Below are positions 45,594-55,270 of a stretch of 64,000 nucleotides of DNA, one piece after another. Made by a program: the position numbers and the translations under genes. Every line of letters begins with the position of its first letter. The stretch's first letter is position 1. The notes under the pieces were generated by a model. That model was not told the origin of the DNA and ran no database searches. It saw only the letters and a program-made list of their open reading frames with translations. Source of the stretch: Rhodospirillaceae bacterium. Lineage in GTDB: Bacteria; Pseudomonadota; Alphaproteobacteria; UBA8366. Location: positions 32,608-96,607 of the forward strand of contig PBOR01000016.1 in NCBI GenBank assembly GCA_002724395.1, given 5' to 3'.

Positions 45594-46745
45594 TTAGCTC
45601 TTACGAAAGTAGTCCTGCAATATAGCCTGATAAATGCCTACCAACGCCTCGATGTCTTCCAAGCGACATCTTTCGTCCACCTTATGCATAGTTTGCCCGA
45701 CCAAACCGAACTCGCATACGGGACAATGGTCTTTGATAAACCGCGCATCTGAAGTGCCACCAGTTGTGCTCATTTCTGGCCGCTCCCCTGTCACACGTTC
45801 AACACAATCAGCAACTAAATTACTGAGTGGACCAGGCGGAAAAACAAACGATTCGCCACTCACCCGGACCGTAATTTCGTAATTTTCAGCACCGCCTGCA
45901 GAGGCGTCCAATTTCATTTTGATCCACTTTTTCAGCGATTCGGAACTGTGCATGTCGTTAAAGCGGATATTGAACCGAGCCTCAGCTGTTCCAGGAATAA
46001 CATTCTCTGTGAGGTTGGCAATATCGATAGACGTAATTTGCAGACTCGAGGCTTGGAAGTGATCGTTGCCATCATCAAGCGGTTCCGCCAGTAAAGAATC
46101 CATCATTCGCACTAGCCGATGCGATGCACTATCGGCCAAATGTGGATACGCAACATGGCCCTGCTGGCCCAACACCTTAACAATAGAGTTCATCGACCCC
46201 CGGCGACCGATTTTCATCATTTCGCCAAGTCGAGTTGGATTGGTAGGCTCCCCTACAACGCAAACGTCTATTGTCTCATTTTCCTGCTCTAGCCAACTTA
46301 ATACCTTTCGCGTGCCGTTGATCGCAGGCCCTTCTTCATCACCTGTAATAAGAAAACTAATCGACCCTGTGAAGCTACTATTAGAAATCAATGCCTCCGC
46401 CGCGCTAGCAAAAGATGCGATGGCCGTTTTCATATCAACGGCGCCGCGCCCATATAAAATTCCGTCCCGAATTTCCGCAGCGAATGGATCGAAAGTCCAC
46501 GCGCTCAAATCACCAGGCGGCACTACATCTGTATGACCCGCAAAACAGAAATTCGGCGCACTATTACCAAACCGAGCATAAAGATTATCCACATCTGCAG
46601 TGCCTTCTTCGGAGAAGACAAGCCGATAACAGCAAAACCCAATTTCTTCCAAGGTTTCCTGTAAAAGGTCAAGCGCACCCCCCTCGGCTGGGGTGATACT
46701 AGGACAACGAATAAGCCGCTGAGAGAATTCAATGGCGTCAATCAT
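45594..46745 (-). CDS. dapE: Succinyl-diaminopimelate desuccinylase
   Basis: A 383-residue M20 metallopeptidase-fold enzyme of lysine and diaminopimelate synthesis. Metal motifs AGHTDVVPPGD (about 69-79), GRGAVDMK (about 99-106), GDEEGPAINGT with the catalytic Glu, and the C-terminal GLVGQTMHKVDE are present, as is the dimerisation domain. It follows dapD by 6 bases. Confidence 0.94.
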   Translation of the reverse strand: MIDAIEFSQRLIRCPSITPAEGGALDLLQETLEEIGFCCYRLVFSEEGTADVDNLYARFGNSAPNFCFAGHTDVVPPGDLSAWTFDPFAAEIRDGILYGRGAVDMKTAIASFASAAEALISNSSFTGSISFLITGDEEGPAINGTRKVLSWLEQENETIDVCVVGEPTNPTRLGEMMKIGRRGSMNSIVKVLGQQGHVAYPHLADSASHRLVRMMDSLLAEPLDDGNDHFQASSLQITSIDIANLTENVIPGTAEARFNIRFNDMHSSESLKKWIKMKLDASAGGAENYEITVRVSGESFVFPPGPLSNLVADCVERVTGERPEMSTTGGTSDARFIKDHCPVCEFGLVGQTMHKVDERCRLEDIEALVGIYQAILQDYFRKS

Positions 46746-46751
46746 TGCTGA

Positions 46752-47594
46752 CTAATCACGCAGTAATTCATTGATTGAGGTTTTAGACCGAGTACCTTCA
46801 TCAACGGTTTTTAGAATGACGGCACAATAAAGGTTGGGCCCGGACGTGCCGTCCGGTAACGGGTCACCAGCGTGAGAGCCCGGCACGACGACAGAATACG
46901 CTGGAACTCGGCCGCGAGTAATTTCGCCTGTCTCACGATTAATAATCTTAGTCGATTGACCAATAAACACTCCCATGGAAAGTACCGAGCCTTCTTCAAC
47001 AATAACTCCTTCTACCACCTCCGAACGAGCGCCGATGAAACAATTATCTTCAATAATCACCGGGTCCGCCTGCAGAGGTTCAAGCACACCTCCAATCCCA
47101 GCACCGCCAGAGATATGAACATTTTTACCAACCTGCGCACACGAACCTACCGTAGCCCATGTATCTACCATAGTGCCTGAATCGACATACGCGCCCAGAT
47201 TGACAAAGGACGGCATCAGCACCACACCAGGCGCAATATAAGCTGACCGACGAACAACGGCGTTCGGCACGCTTCGAAAGCCCGCCTTTTCGAAATCTGC
47301 TGTTGTCCAGTTTTTAGTCTTAGCCGGAACCTTGTCCCACCATGCTGCTCCATCTGGGCCACCCTCAATAGCCCACATATCATAAATTCGGAAAGACAAC
47401 AAAACCGCCTTTTTTAACCACTGGTTCACCTGCCAACCATCACTGCCTTTCTCGGCAACACGTGTTTGCCCTGAATCCATTAACTCGAGAGCACTCTCAA
47501 TAGCATCGCGCACTTCACCTTTAGTCGCGGGCGTGATCGAATCCTTATCTTCCCAAGCGGCGTCTACCGCCTTTTGTAAATCTGCATGTCCCAT
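46752..47594 (-). CDS. dapD: Tetrahydrodipicolinate N-succinyltransferase
   Basis: A 280-residue left-handed beta-helix acyltransferase. Hexapeptide-repeat coils run through the middle ([40 protein letters not shown]), and it has [20 protein letters not shown]. It makes N-succinyl-2-amino-6-oxopimelate, the substrate pathway of DapE downstream. Length is normal. Confidence 0.95.
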   Translation of the reverse strand: MGHADLQKAVDAAWEDKDSITPATKGEVRDAIESALELMDSGQTRVAEKGSDGWQVNQWLKKAVLLSFRIYDMWAIEGGPDGAAWWDKVPAKTKNWTTADFEKAGFRSVPNAVVRRSAYIAPGVVLMPSFVNLGAYVDSGTMVDTWATVGSCAQVGKNVHISGGAGIGGVLEPLQADPVIIEDNCFIGARSEVVEGVIVEEGSVLSMGVFIGQSTKIINRETGEITRGRVPAYSVVVPGSHAGDPLPDGTSGPNLYCAVILKTVDEGTRSKTSINELLRD

Positions 47595-47656
47595 GAATTT
47601 TTCCTGTCGCTAATACCTTCAGAGCGCGAAGATCCTCTTTAAGTTAAGCGTTCAAG

Positions 47657-48340
47657 TCAAGCGATGCCGTCACTTTTCTCTTCCACCAACTCACTTAACC
47701 AAACTGTCAAATCATCAATACGGTGGTCGACATAGTCCACACCGTCCGCATCCTCGGACCAACGATGCCCTGTATGGATAAGCACCGTAGCCATGCCGAG
47801 TTTTTTAGCGGGCTCTAAATTTTGCGCAACGTCTTCCACCATGACTGTTTCTAACGGATCGATGTGATACTTTGAAAGTAGAGAATGGTATGCACTTTCA
47901 TCAGGTTTAGGCCGAAAATCCGCGGCGATAATGTCAAAAATATTATCGAAATGGTCACGTATACCCAATCGGTTAGTAATACGTTCAGCATGGTCGAATG
48001 ACCCATTGGTATAAATTATTTTTTTCCCTGGCAGTTTCGCGAGTGCTCGGTCCAGTACTGGGGAGGGTTCAATGACAGACACGTCTATATCATGAACGTA
48101 ATTAAGAAAGGGTTCAGGTTTCATGCCGTGAACTTGCATAAGACCATTCAGTGTCGTCCCGTATTCGCGAAAATATCGCTTTTGGAGCTTGAACGCCTCA
48201 TCCAACTCAATATCGAAATGCTTAGCAATGAATTCCCGCATTCGCACATCAACTTGATAAAACAAATTACACCCAGGCGGATATAGCGTGTTATCAAGGT
48301 CGAAAACCCAGTGTTTCGCGTTGGCTAGAGTTGACTGCAT
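47657..48340 (-). CDS. HAD-family pyrimidine 5'-nucleotidase
   Basis: A 227-residue haloacid-dehalogenase-like phosphatase. Motif I is WVFDLDNTLYPPGCNLF (about 12-28), motif II IYTNGSFDHA (about 109-118), motif III lysine in DFRPKPDESAYH, and motif IV MVEDVAQNLEPA. The LDNTLYP form is that of the SDT1/pyrimidine 5'-nucleotidase group. In alphaproteobacteria it often lies between argB and dapD as here; exact substrate unknown. Confidence 0.88.
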   Translation of the reverse strand: MQSTLANAKHWVFDLDNTLYPPGCNLFYQVDVRMREFIAKHFDIELDEAFKLQKRYFREYGTTLNGLMQVHGMKPEPFLNYVHDIDVSVIEPSPVLDRALAKLPGKKIIYTNGSFDHAERITNRLGIRDHFDNIFDIIAADFRPKPDESAYHSLLSKYHIDPLETVMVEDVAQNLEPAKKLGMATVLIHTGHRWSEDADGVDYVDHRIDDLTVWLSELVEEKSDGIA

Positions 48341-48763
48341 AACGTCTCATTCTTGATTCTGCATACAAAAACACTACCACGAACTCACGTCCTATCAGCG
48401 CAGAAAATCGTACATTTTCGATAAAATGCTTTAACCCTTTTTACATACGGCATTTTCCGCAGCCAGGATCAGACTCAAAATTAAGAATTAATTAGTTCGA
48501 CAAACCAATAGGAGCTAAAGAAGCTTTGTGCGTACCTTAGACAAGCGCAGTATAAAACACCGAAAATCAGTTCCAATCGCAAATTTACCGAAGCAACGGA
48601 CCCGAAACCCCACTAAGCAGAAATTTTATAATTTCGCCAATTATGACTCAGATGGCCCCGCACTCACAAAAAACTTGCTATGTAAATTCCGTCGAGGGCC
48701 ATCTATGACACAAGGATAGAATGACAACTATAATTCCTATTAGGCGGCTAGCGCTTTCAGTTT
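48341..48763. other. Gene-free stretch with inverted repeats
   Basis: 423 bases between argB and the HAD gene. It holds a perfect 9-bp inverted repeat (48650-48704) and a shorter GAAATT-TTAT-AATTTC stem near 48620, but no credible ORF; a 63-codon plus-strand frame at 48528 has poor composition and no homology that I recognise. Confidence 0.45.
48650..48704. repeat. 9-bp inverted repeat with 37-base loop
   Basis: AGATGGCCC (48650-48658) and GGGCCATCT (48696-48704) are exact inverted copies. It lies about 60 bases beyond the argB stop, so it could be a long-loop 3' structure of the argB mRNA, but there is no following T-run. Confidence 0.4.
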
Positions 48764-49657
48764 CTACTTTCTAATTAAAGTACCCGACCCGTGCTCCGTG
48801 AAAATTTCAAGCAGCACACTATGGGGCACCCGTCCGTCTATGATAACAGCCGCTTCAGCACCATCTTCGACTGCTCGAATGCACGTTTCTAGTTTGGGGA
48901 TCATACCGCCAGAAATAGTACCATCACCTATCAACACTGCCGCCTCATCAACTGTCATTTCTGGAATCAGATTACCTTTTTTATCTAAAACACCCTCAAC
49001 ATCAGTGAGCAACAATAAACGCGTCGCATCGACACCCCCAGCCACAGCCCCAGCAACCGTGTCCGCGTTGATGTTAAATGTTTGTCCCGACTCATCTAGC
49101 CCCAACGGCGCAATAACGGGGATGATCTCAGTTTCATGCAAAGCATCCAGAATATAGGGATCAATTTCTTTTGGTTCTCCAACAAACCCTAAATCGATCT
49201 CTTTTTCGTTTTTGGATTTTGGCAAATGGGTCGCCTTCCGAACTTTAATCAACCCACCATCTTTGCCCGATAGGCCGATAGCTGTTCCGCCGGCAGCATT
49301 TATATCTGCAACAATTTTCTTATTAATCTGGCCCGATAGAACCATTTCGACGATCTCTACCGTAGCCGAATCGGTTACACGCAGGCCATCGATAAACTCG
49401 CTTTTTATTTTTAATCGTTCCAGCATGGCCCCAATTTGCGGCCCCCCGCCATGCACCACTACTGGATACACGCCTACCTGCTGTAGCAACACAATATCAT
49501 TAGCGAAACTCGCCGCGAGAGACGCATCCCCCATAGCGTGCCCACCATATTTAATAACGAATGCCTTGCCCGCATAGCGGCGCATATAAGGCAAGGCTTC
49601 TGTTAGAATTCCTGCTTTCTCGAGCCATTCAGATCGGCGTTTTGATTTATACGACAT
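48764..49657 (-). CDS. argB: Acetylglutamate kinase
   Basis: A 297-residue amino-acid kinase of arginine synthesis. The phosphate-binding [12 protein letters not shown] (about 32-43), [14 protein letters not shown] (about 65-78), [15 protein letters not shown] and the late [15 protein letters not shown] (the arginine-sensitive-type region) are visible. It follows engB by 37 bases in the conserved alphaproteobacterial order. Confidence 0.95.
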   Translation of the reverse strand: MSYKSKRRSEWLEKAGILTEALPYMRRYAGKAFVIKYGGHAMGDASLAASFANDIVLLQQVGVYPVVVHGGGPQIGAMLERLKIKSEFIDGLRVTDSATVEIVEMVLSGQINKKIVADINAAGGTAIGLSGKDGGLIKVRKATHLPKSKNEKEIDLGFVGEPKEIDPYILDALHETEIIPVIAPLGLDESGQTFNINADTVAGAVAGGVDATRLLLLTDVEGVLDKKGNLIPEMTVDEAAVLIGDGTISGGMIPKLETCIRAVEDGAEAAVIIDGRVPHSVLLEIFTEHGSGTLIRK

Positions 49658-49694
49658 GTCGTATTTCCGTTACTTGACACTCTCGCAACGAACT

Positions 49695-50369
49695 TTACCT
49701 CAAAGGTTTGTTTGTCGCCAGTTGTACAAGGTCAGCTCGTAATTGCTCAATACCGAGTTTCTTAAAAGAGCTAGTAACATGAACGTCAGGCATGGCAGCG
49801 GGGTGTTTCTTCAGCTCCGCAGTAATGGCTGCCACAGTCTTTTCCAGTTCAACCACTTTTGGTTTATCTGATTTAGTCAGCACAATTTGAAAAACAACGG
49901 CATCGTGGTCAAGCTCTGTCATCAAGGCTCGGTCGTTGTCTTTAAGACCGTGGCGGCTATCTATCAACAAACAGATGCGCCGTAAATTAACCCGCCCCTT
50001 TAGGTAAAGGTGAATGAGGTGCGTCCATTCGGCAATACTTTTTTTCGAAGCACGTGCATAACCGTAACCCGGCAAGTCAACCAACATGAGCCGCTGACCA
50101 AGATCAAAAAAATTTATCTGCTGCGTACGACCAGGCGTATTAGAAATCCGCGCCAATGTTTTTTGCCCTGTCAGCGCGTTTACCAAACTCGACTTCCCAA
50201 CGTTGGATCGTCCGGCAAACGCCAGTTCCGGTAATACCGGCGCCGGCAGCTGATCAAACTGCATAGCACCATGGATAAAGTTGCAATCTTGGGCAAAAAG
50301 ATTGCGCCCGCGCTCTAAAAGCGCTGCGTCCATGGTTTCAGAAGCTGGGCATTTTCTTTTCCCGGACAT
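49695..50369 (-). CDS. engB: Ribosome biogenesis GTPase EngB (YihA/YsxC)
   Basis: A 224-residue small GTPase. G1 GRSNVGKS (53-60), G2 threonine in ISNTPGRTQ, G3 DLPGYGYA, G4 TKSDK and the G5 SSFKK are present. It helps 50S subunit assembly. It starts 3 bases after the yidC stop. The N-terminal extension of about 30 residues before the core is variable among relatives. Confidence 0.94.
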   Translation of the reverse strand: MSGKRKCPASETMDAALLERGRNLFAQDCNFIHGAMQFDQLPAPVLPELAFAGRSNVGKSSLVNALTGQKTLARISNTPGRTQQINFFDLGQRLMLVDLPGYGYARASKKSIAEWTHLIHLYLKGRVNLRRICLLIDSRHGLKDNDRALMTELDHDAVVFQIVLTKSDKPKVVELEKTVAAITAELKKHPAAMPDVHVTSSFKKLGIEQLRADLVQLATNKPLR

Positions 50370-50372
50370 AGC

Positions 50373-52187
50373 TCAGCTAATTTTCACGCCCATTCGCCTC
50401 ATGATCACCCATTGCTGTGCAATAGACAAAATATTGTTCCAGGCCCAGTAGATAACCAATCCGGCTGGGAACGGCGCCAGAATGAATGTAAAAATAAATG
50501 GCATAAACATAAAGATTTTTGCCTGTATGGGGTCTGTTGGCGTCGGGTTAAGCTTTTGCTGCAGAAACATCGTAGCGCCCATAATAATCGGCCAAATTCC
50601 AATATTCACTAGCGCCAAAGTCTCCGGGACATCCCAGGGTATCAGACCAAATGCGGTGAAAATTCCCAACGGGTCCGGAGCGGATAAATCGTGAATCCAG
50701 CCAAAAAACGGCGCGTGGCGCATTTCGATGGAAACAAACAAAACTTTATAGAGTGCAAAGAAAACCGGAATCTGAATAATAATCGGAAAACAACCCGCAG
50801 CGGGATTTACCTTTTCTGTCTTATAAAGGTTCATCAACTCCGTATTCATGCGTTGACGGTCTTCACCAAAACGTTCCTTCAACTCCTCCATTTTCGGCTG
50901 CAAGGCTTTCATCTTGCTCATAGCGCGGTAGGATTTATTAGCCAAAGGGAAGAAAATTAATTTGATGATGACGGTCAAAATTAAAATGGCAATGCCGTAA
51001 TTACCAAACATACCATTGAAGTAACTTAGTGCTTCGGCAAACGGCTTGGTGAAAAACCAAAACCATCCAAAATCAATTGCCAAGTCAAACTTATCAATAT
51101 TCAAGCTTTTATTATAACTATCCAATAATTTCTTTTCTTTAGCACCAGCAAAGAAATGGCTTCTAGTTTCGATCGTGCCGCCGGGATTAACGGTCAAAGC
51201 CGGGCTAAGAAAATCCGCTTGATAGGCTTGGTGATTACCACGCGTGTGACTAACAAAGCTCGTTTTTACCATTTTCTCTTGATCAGGGATGAGCGCAGCA
51301 AGCCAGTATTTATCAGTTATCCCCAGCCAGCCACCTGTAGTTTCGAAACGTTTTGGACCACTTTCCTCGAAGTCATCGTAATCAACTTCTTGTAGTGCCC
51401 CTTCCAATACACCGATAAGGCCTTCATGAAGGATATAAAAGCCGAGAATGCTCGGCGTGCCTGTTCGCGACACCAGTCCATAGGGCGCTAAAGAATAAGA
51501 GTTCTTGGTTACGTTTCTTACCCGTTGGATAATTTCGAAGACATAGTCTTTATCCAAAGAGATTTCTCTCTCAAAGACCATCCCTTGGCCGTTATTCCAG
51601 CTCAACGTTACAGGTTTGTCCGGGCTTAATTTCGAGCTAGAGGTCTGCCAAACCGTCTTACTGTTTGGCGTTTTCACGCCATTTCCAAGCCAGCCAAATT
51701 CCGCGTAATAGGGGCGGTCAGAACCAACGGGCAACAAGAGAACAATCTCATCACTAGTCGGGTCAAGTGTCTCGCGATAGTTCCTCAGCACCAAGTCATC
51801 AATTCTACCACCCGTTAAATTTATAGAACCGCTCAGACGAGACGAAGTAATTTGGACACGTGGACCTTTTTTTAACGCCGCCCCACGACTCATCGCGGTA
51901 TTTTCGGCACTTGTGGGTGCTGCCTTCGGCATCACATCACTTACGTCTGAACCCAGTTTAGGCCCGTCATCCAAAAATTTAGCTTTATTAGATGTTTCTT
52001 GTTGGGCAATTTTATTATCGCCTTGTGAACCGGCTGATGGTGCCACTTTTGGGTCCGCCGCCTGTTCTGACTTTTCAACTTCTCCAGGAACTGGCGGTGG
52101 CGGAAAGATGATATTGAAACCAACAACGATGACTAACGATGCCGCAATCGCGAGCAGAAGATTTTTTTGTTGGTCGGGTATCATCAT
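50373..52187 (-). CDS. yidC: Membrane protein insertase YidC
   Basis: A 604-residue Gram-negative-type YidC: an N-terminal helix (LLLAIAASLVIVVGFNIIF), a periplasmic domain (about 90-350), and a five-helix insertase core with YFNGMFGNYGIAILILTVII, FPLANKSYRAMSKMKALQPK and CFPIIIQIPVFFALYKVL. A Lys/Pro/Ser-rich linker follows the first helix. It inserts inner-membrane proteins, next to rnpA-yidD as usual. Confidence 0.95.
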   Translation of the reverse strand: MMIPDQQKNLLLAIAASLVIVVGFNIIFPPPPVPGEVEKSEQAADPKVAPSAGSQGDNKIAQQETSNKAKFLDDGPKLGSDVSDVMPKAAPTSAENTAMSRGAALKKGPRVQITSSRLSGSINLTGGRIDDLVLRNYRETLDPTSDEIVLLLPVGSDRPYYAEFGWLGNGVKTPNSKTVWQTSSSKLSPDKPVTLSWNNGQGMVFEREISLDKDYVFEIIQRVRNVTKNSYSLAPYGLVSRTGTPSILGFYILHEGLIGVLEGALQEVDYDDFEESGPKRFETTGGWLGITDKYWLAALIPDQEKMVKTSFVSHTRGNHQAYQADFLSPALTVNPGGTIETRSHFFAGAKEKKLLDSYNKSLNIDKFDLAIDFGWFWFFTKPFAEALSYFNGMFGNYGIAILILTVIIKLIFFPLANKSYRAMSKMKALQPKMEELKERFGEDRQRMNTELMNLYKTEKVNPAAGCFPIIIQIPVFFALYKVLFVSIEMRHAPFFGWIHDLSAPDPLGIFTAFGLIPWDVPETLALVNIGIWPIIMGATMFLQQKLNPTPTDPIQAKIFMFMPFIFTFILAPFPAGLVIYWAWNNILSIAQQWVIMRRMGVKIS

Positions 52188-52199
52188 TCTTATCCAAAG

Positions 52200-52436
52200 T
52201 TATCGAGAATGTGGAACAGGAGGAACCGGGTCATTACCCGTGCTGCCCCAGGGGTTGCATCGGATGATACGGCATACACCAAGCCAAGTGCCCCTTAAGG
52301 GACCATGTTTACCAATTGCTTCGATAGCATAGGCTGAACACGAGGGGTGGAACCGGCAACTGGCGCCCAAAAGCGGAGATAAAACCAGTTGGTAAGCACG
52401 AATACAGCTTTGTAGCGACTTGCCAATTACATTCAT
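52200..52436 (-). CDS. yidD: Membrane protein insertion efficiency factor YidD
   Basis: A 78-residue protein with the family core YQLVLSPLLGASCRFHPSCS (about 16-35), AYAIEAIGKHGPLRGTWLG, the paired Cys in CRFHPSC, and RIIRCNPWGSTGNDPVP. It lies 12 bases before yidC and 45 after rnpA, the standard order. Helps YidC-dependent insertion. Confidence 0.94.
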   Translation of the reverse strand: MNVIGKSLQSCIRAYQLVLSPLLGASCRFHPSCSAYAIEAIGKHGPLRGTWLGVCRIIRCNPWGSTGNDPVPPVPHSR

Positions 52437-52471
52437 GAAACCCCCCTCCCCAAAAAATGCTAGACTACTTC

Positions 52472-52493
52472 TAGTCGCCGGTTAGTCGCCGGT
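52472..52493. repeat. 11-bp tandem duplication at the rnpA stop
   Basis: TAGTCGCCGGT occurs twice in a row (52472-52482 and 52483-52493), covering the last codons and the stop of rnpA. The stop is kept with or without the second copy, so it looks like a harmless slippage duplication. Confidence 0.6.
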
Positions 52494-52841
52494 TTTCCGC
52501 CAAGCCTTTAGATTCTTCATTGCCGTCACTAAGTCCCTATGCAACGCAAGAAAAGAGCGCGCTACCGTTGCCCGCCGCGCGATTAATACATAATCATACC
52601 CGGCTATAGCGTGAAGAGGCATAACCTCACTGACCACTGCACGCAAGCGCCGCTTTGCACGATTCCGTGCAACCGCATTACCCACCTTGCGGCTTGCCGT
52701 GTAGCCAACACGCACAGATAGAGGGTCTGCTTCACGCTCAGACGCCTGAAGAAGCAATCCAGGCATAACACATTTACGCCGAGAGGCTGCAACGCGCAGA
52801 AATTCCGCACGCCGCTTCAACGGCTCAACGCCGACCGGCAT
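52482..52841 (-). CDS. rnpA: Ribonuclease P protein component
   Basis: A 119-residue basic protein that binds the RNase P RNA. The RNR signature is GNAVARNRAKRRLRAVV (about 51-67), with RRAEFLRVAA near the start and YDYVLIARRATVA later. It lies 2 bases downstream of rpmH on the same strand, as in most bacteria. Confidence 0.95.
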   Translation of the reverse strand: MPVGVEPLKRRAEFLRVAASRRKCVMPGLLLQASEREADPLSVRVGYTASRKVGNAVARNRAKRRLRAVVSEVMPLHAIAGYDYVLIARRATVARSFLALHRDLVTAMKNLKAWRKTGD

Positions 52842-52843
52842 AC

Positions 52844-52978
52844 TTATGCGGAGAGGGTTTTGCGACCCCGCGCACGGCGGCGGGAAAGCACTTGACGACC
52901 TGATTTCGTGGCCATTCGCGAGCGAAAGCCATGACGGCGTTTGCGAACCAAATTACTTGGTTGAAATGTACGTTTCAC
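52844..52978 (-). CDS. rpmH: 50S ribosomal protein L34
   Basis: A 44-residue, highly basic protein beginning [20 protein letters not shown] and ending [12 protein letters not shown], the complete L34 sequence. The start is GTG at 52978 with GGAGG 7 bases before it; an ATG two bases upstream is out of frame and hits a stop at once. It is too short for ordinary ORF calling and precedes rnpA by 2 bases. Confidence 0.97.
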   Translation of the reverse strand: MKRTFQPSNLVRKRRHGFRSRMATKSGRQVLSRRRARGRKTLSA

Positions 52979-53245
52979 ATTAGGCCTCCGATACCCAGAA
53001 CTTAGTGGCTCGGTATATAGAAGTTGATGAATACGAAGTCAACGATTGCGCATACTCACTTCTCAGTAACCTCTTGGTATAACCACAACCCACCTTGCGA
53101 ATCTGCATTTTATTAATAAAACACCTAGCGTGCCAGTGCAGTTAATAGTTTAAATAAACTGACGCAAAGGTGTGGTATAGCGGATAAAAGTCTGAATCAA
53201 ACGTCCGAGGAAAATGAAATATTCTCTTTTAAACGATTAATTCCA

Positions 53246-53932
53246 TTGATCATTTTGGGTATCGGTTTAGCCCTGTTCTTTATTTTCGACTTGGACGCGT
53301 ATATATCACCAAACACATTGCGTAATAATCGCGAGTGGATACTCACACAGGTTTCTGAACATGCAGTTTTGGCCGCACTAGTTTTTATGGCGGTCTATGC
53401 AACAGCTGTTATATTTTCATTACCCACTGGCGCCATCTTGACCATCACCGGCGGTTTTGCTTTCGGCCAAATTCTCGGCACATTGTATGCGGTCACCTCT
53501 GCAACTATTGGAGCTACCTGCCTGTTTCTAATCGCCCAGACTTCATTCGGAGATTTTTTGCGCTCTAAAGCGGGGCCAACCATCAAATCAATGCAAAAGA
53601 AATTCCAATCGAATGAGCTGAATTATCTTCTCATGCTGCGGTTGATTCCGATTTTTCCGTTTTTCATGGTCAACGTGGTGCCAGCGTTCTTAGGAGTGAG
53701 CCTCCGAAGCTATATAATCGGCACATTTTTCGGCATCATACCCGGATCGTTTCTTTATGTGACAATTGGCGCCGGGGTCGGGTCCATTTTCGATCAAGGC
53801 AAGTCCATGGAACTCAAAAACTTACTTGCCGAGGAAATTATAGCCGCATTGATTGGCCTATTAGTACTAGTGTCGATGCCTGTATTTTACAGAAAGGTCA
53901 AAAACCATAAGGGCACAATAGAAAACGAATAA
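53246..53932 (+). CDS. TVP38/TMEM64-family (DedA-like) membrane protein
   Basis: A membrane protein of the SNARE-associated/TVP38 family: VFSLPTGAILTITGGFAFG-like core (VIFSLPTGAILTITGGFAFG), then the RLIPIFPFFMVNVVPAFLGV signature (about 131-150 from the TTG start). Relatives move lipids or help ion or envelope homeostasis. The listed TTG start falls inside the first helix; the same frame continues upstream as ENEIFSFKRLIPLIILG without an ATG, GTG or TTG. So the true N-terminus is longer and the start is unresolved. Confidence 0.8.
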   Translation: MIILGIGLALFFIFDLDAYISPNTLRNNREWILTQVSEHAVLAALVFMAVYATAVIFSLPTGAILTITGGFAFGQILGTLYAVTSATIGATCLFLIAQTSFGDFLRSKAGPTIKSMQKKFQSNELNYLLMLRLIPIFPFFMVNVVPAFLGVSLRSYIIGTFFGIIPGSFLYVTIGAGVGSIFDQGKSMELKNLLAEEIIAALIGLLVLVSMPVFYRKVKNHKGTIENE

Positions 53933-54419
53933 TTAACTTCAAAAAAAATCTTCACATGCGAAGCCTGAGGCCATATTAGACCGAGATTTTTCATACCATG
54001 GACTCAGAAACATCGTGCGAAATGCCGCAAATACAAACGCAATGAAATAGGCTTCCCCGTCTACACTACATATGGATAAACCGTGATCGACGTCGTTGAT
54101 GACGACCTCGACAATATAGAGCGAGCAAAGGGAAATCTAATCATACCTTCCCGGGGTTTAACCGCATCGACAATAAGAAGTTCAGGCTATCAATTACCGA
54201 AGACGTACCAATTTACATGGTTACTACCCTGCTCTCATGCTCCACAGCCGGAAAAGCAATATGGTTCCATTTAAGCTTACCAACCAAACATGACCGTAGA
54301 AAAGGGGTACTAAATCTCTTCCAAAACCCTTGCCGCTGCGTAACAGTTATGAGATGAACCTTGTCCTAACAAATGACCCGATACTAACTAGCGTTGTGAA
54401 TTAGGAGATTTTCGGATAA
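53933..54419. other. Gene-free stretch before panB
   Basis: 487 bases without a credible gene. A 63-codon frame at 54083 (VVDDDLDNIERAKG) lacks a ribosome site and family resemblance. The panB promoter must lie here; TTAGGAGATTTTC just before ATG is its ribosome site. Confidence 0.45.
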
Positions 54420-55256
54420 ATGGCGCGTAAAAAACCAATTAAGCGCATCACCGTTCCTGAGATTAGGGAACGAAAAGGCGCTCAACCAATCGTCTGTCTT
54501 ACTTCCTATACGGCGCCTGTCGCTGAAATGGTGGATCCACATGTTGATTTAATCCTTGTTGGTGACTCCGTCGCGATGGTTCTTTATGGCATGGAATCGA
54601 CGCTTGGTATCTCTTTGGAGACCATGATCGGACATGGACGCGCCGTCGTACGGGCATCCCAAAAAGCCCTTGTGGCGGTCGATATGCCCTTTGGGAGCTA
54701 TCAGGAGAGCAAAGAACAGGCTTTCCGCAATGCTTCACAAATAATGTGCGAAACCGGCTGCCAAGCCGTAAAATTAGAAGGTGGAATAGAATTGGCAGAG
54801 ACAGTGCGCTTTTTATCCGAAAGGGGTGTGCCGGTCTTCGGGCATGTGGGTTTACGACCACAAAATATGCACACTGCCGGTGGCTTTAGGAGTCATGGCA
54901 AAGAACATGACGAAGCATTACAAATCGTGAACGATGCAAAAGCAATCGCCGACGCGGGCGCATTTGCTATCGTCGTGGAGGGTACCGTTGAGCCTGTAGC
55001 GGCGCGAGTCACTGAAGAAACGCCCATACCGGTAATAGGTATCGGCGCATCTCCTCGGTGCGATGGCCAAGTATTAGTTACTGAAGACCTAGCCGGCATG
55101 TTCAACACCTTTCGCCCTAAATTCGTCAAACGGTATGCGGAAATAGGGGACCAGCTATCTAAAGCGGTACAATCTTTCGCAGACGATGTGCGTCACCGCC
55201 GATTTCCTGAATCGGAGCATTGCTTCAGAGCGGAACCACGCAAAATTTCCGGCTGA
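54420..55256 (+). CDS. panB: 3-methyl-2-oxobutanoate hydroxymethyltransferase
   Basis: A 278-residue TIM-barrel enzyme, first committed step of pantothenate synthesis. Seen are [36 protein letters not shown] (metal Asp), [11 protein letters not shown]-type [26 protein letters not shown] and VVEGTVEP. The next gene is panC, 14 bases on. Confidence 0.95.
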   Translation: MARKKPIKRITVPEIRERKGAQPIVCLTSYTAPVAEMVDPHVDLILVGDSVAMVLYGMESTLGISLETMIGHGRAVVRASQKALVAVDMPFGSYQESKEQAFRNASQIMCETGCQAVKLEGGIELAETVRFLSERGVPVFGHVGLRPQNMHTAGGFRSHGKEHDEALQIVNDAKAIADAGAFAIVVEGTVEPVAARVTEETPIPVIGIGASPRCDGQVLVTEDLAGMFNTFRPKFVKRYAEIGDQLSKAVQSFADDVRHRRFPESEHCFRAEPRKISG

Positions 55257-55270
55257 GCGGGCCAAGCGTA

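Noticed and set aside
48528-48719. 63-codon plus-strand frame in the argB gap
   Set aside because: Composition unlike its neighbours, GTG start with a poorly spaced site, and no family resemblance.
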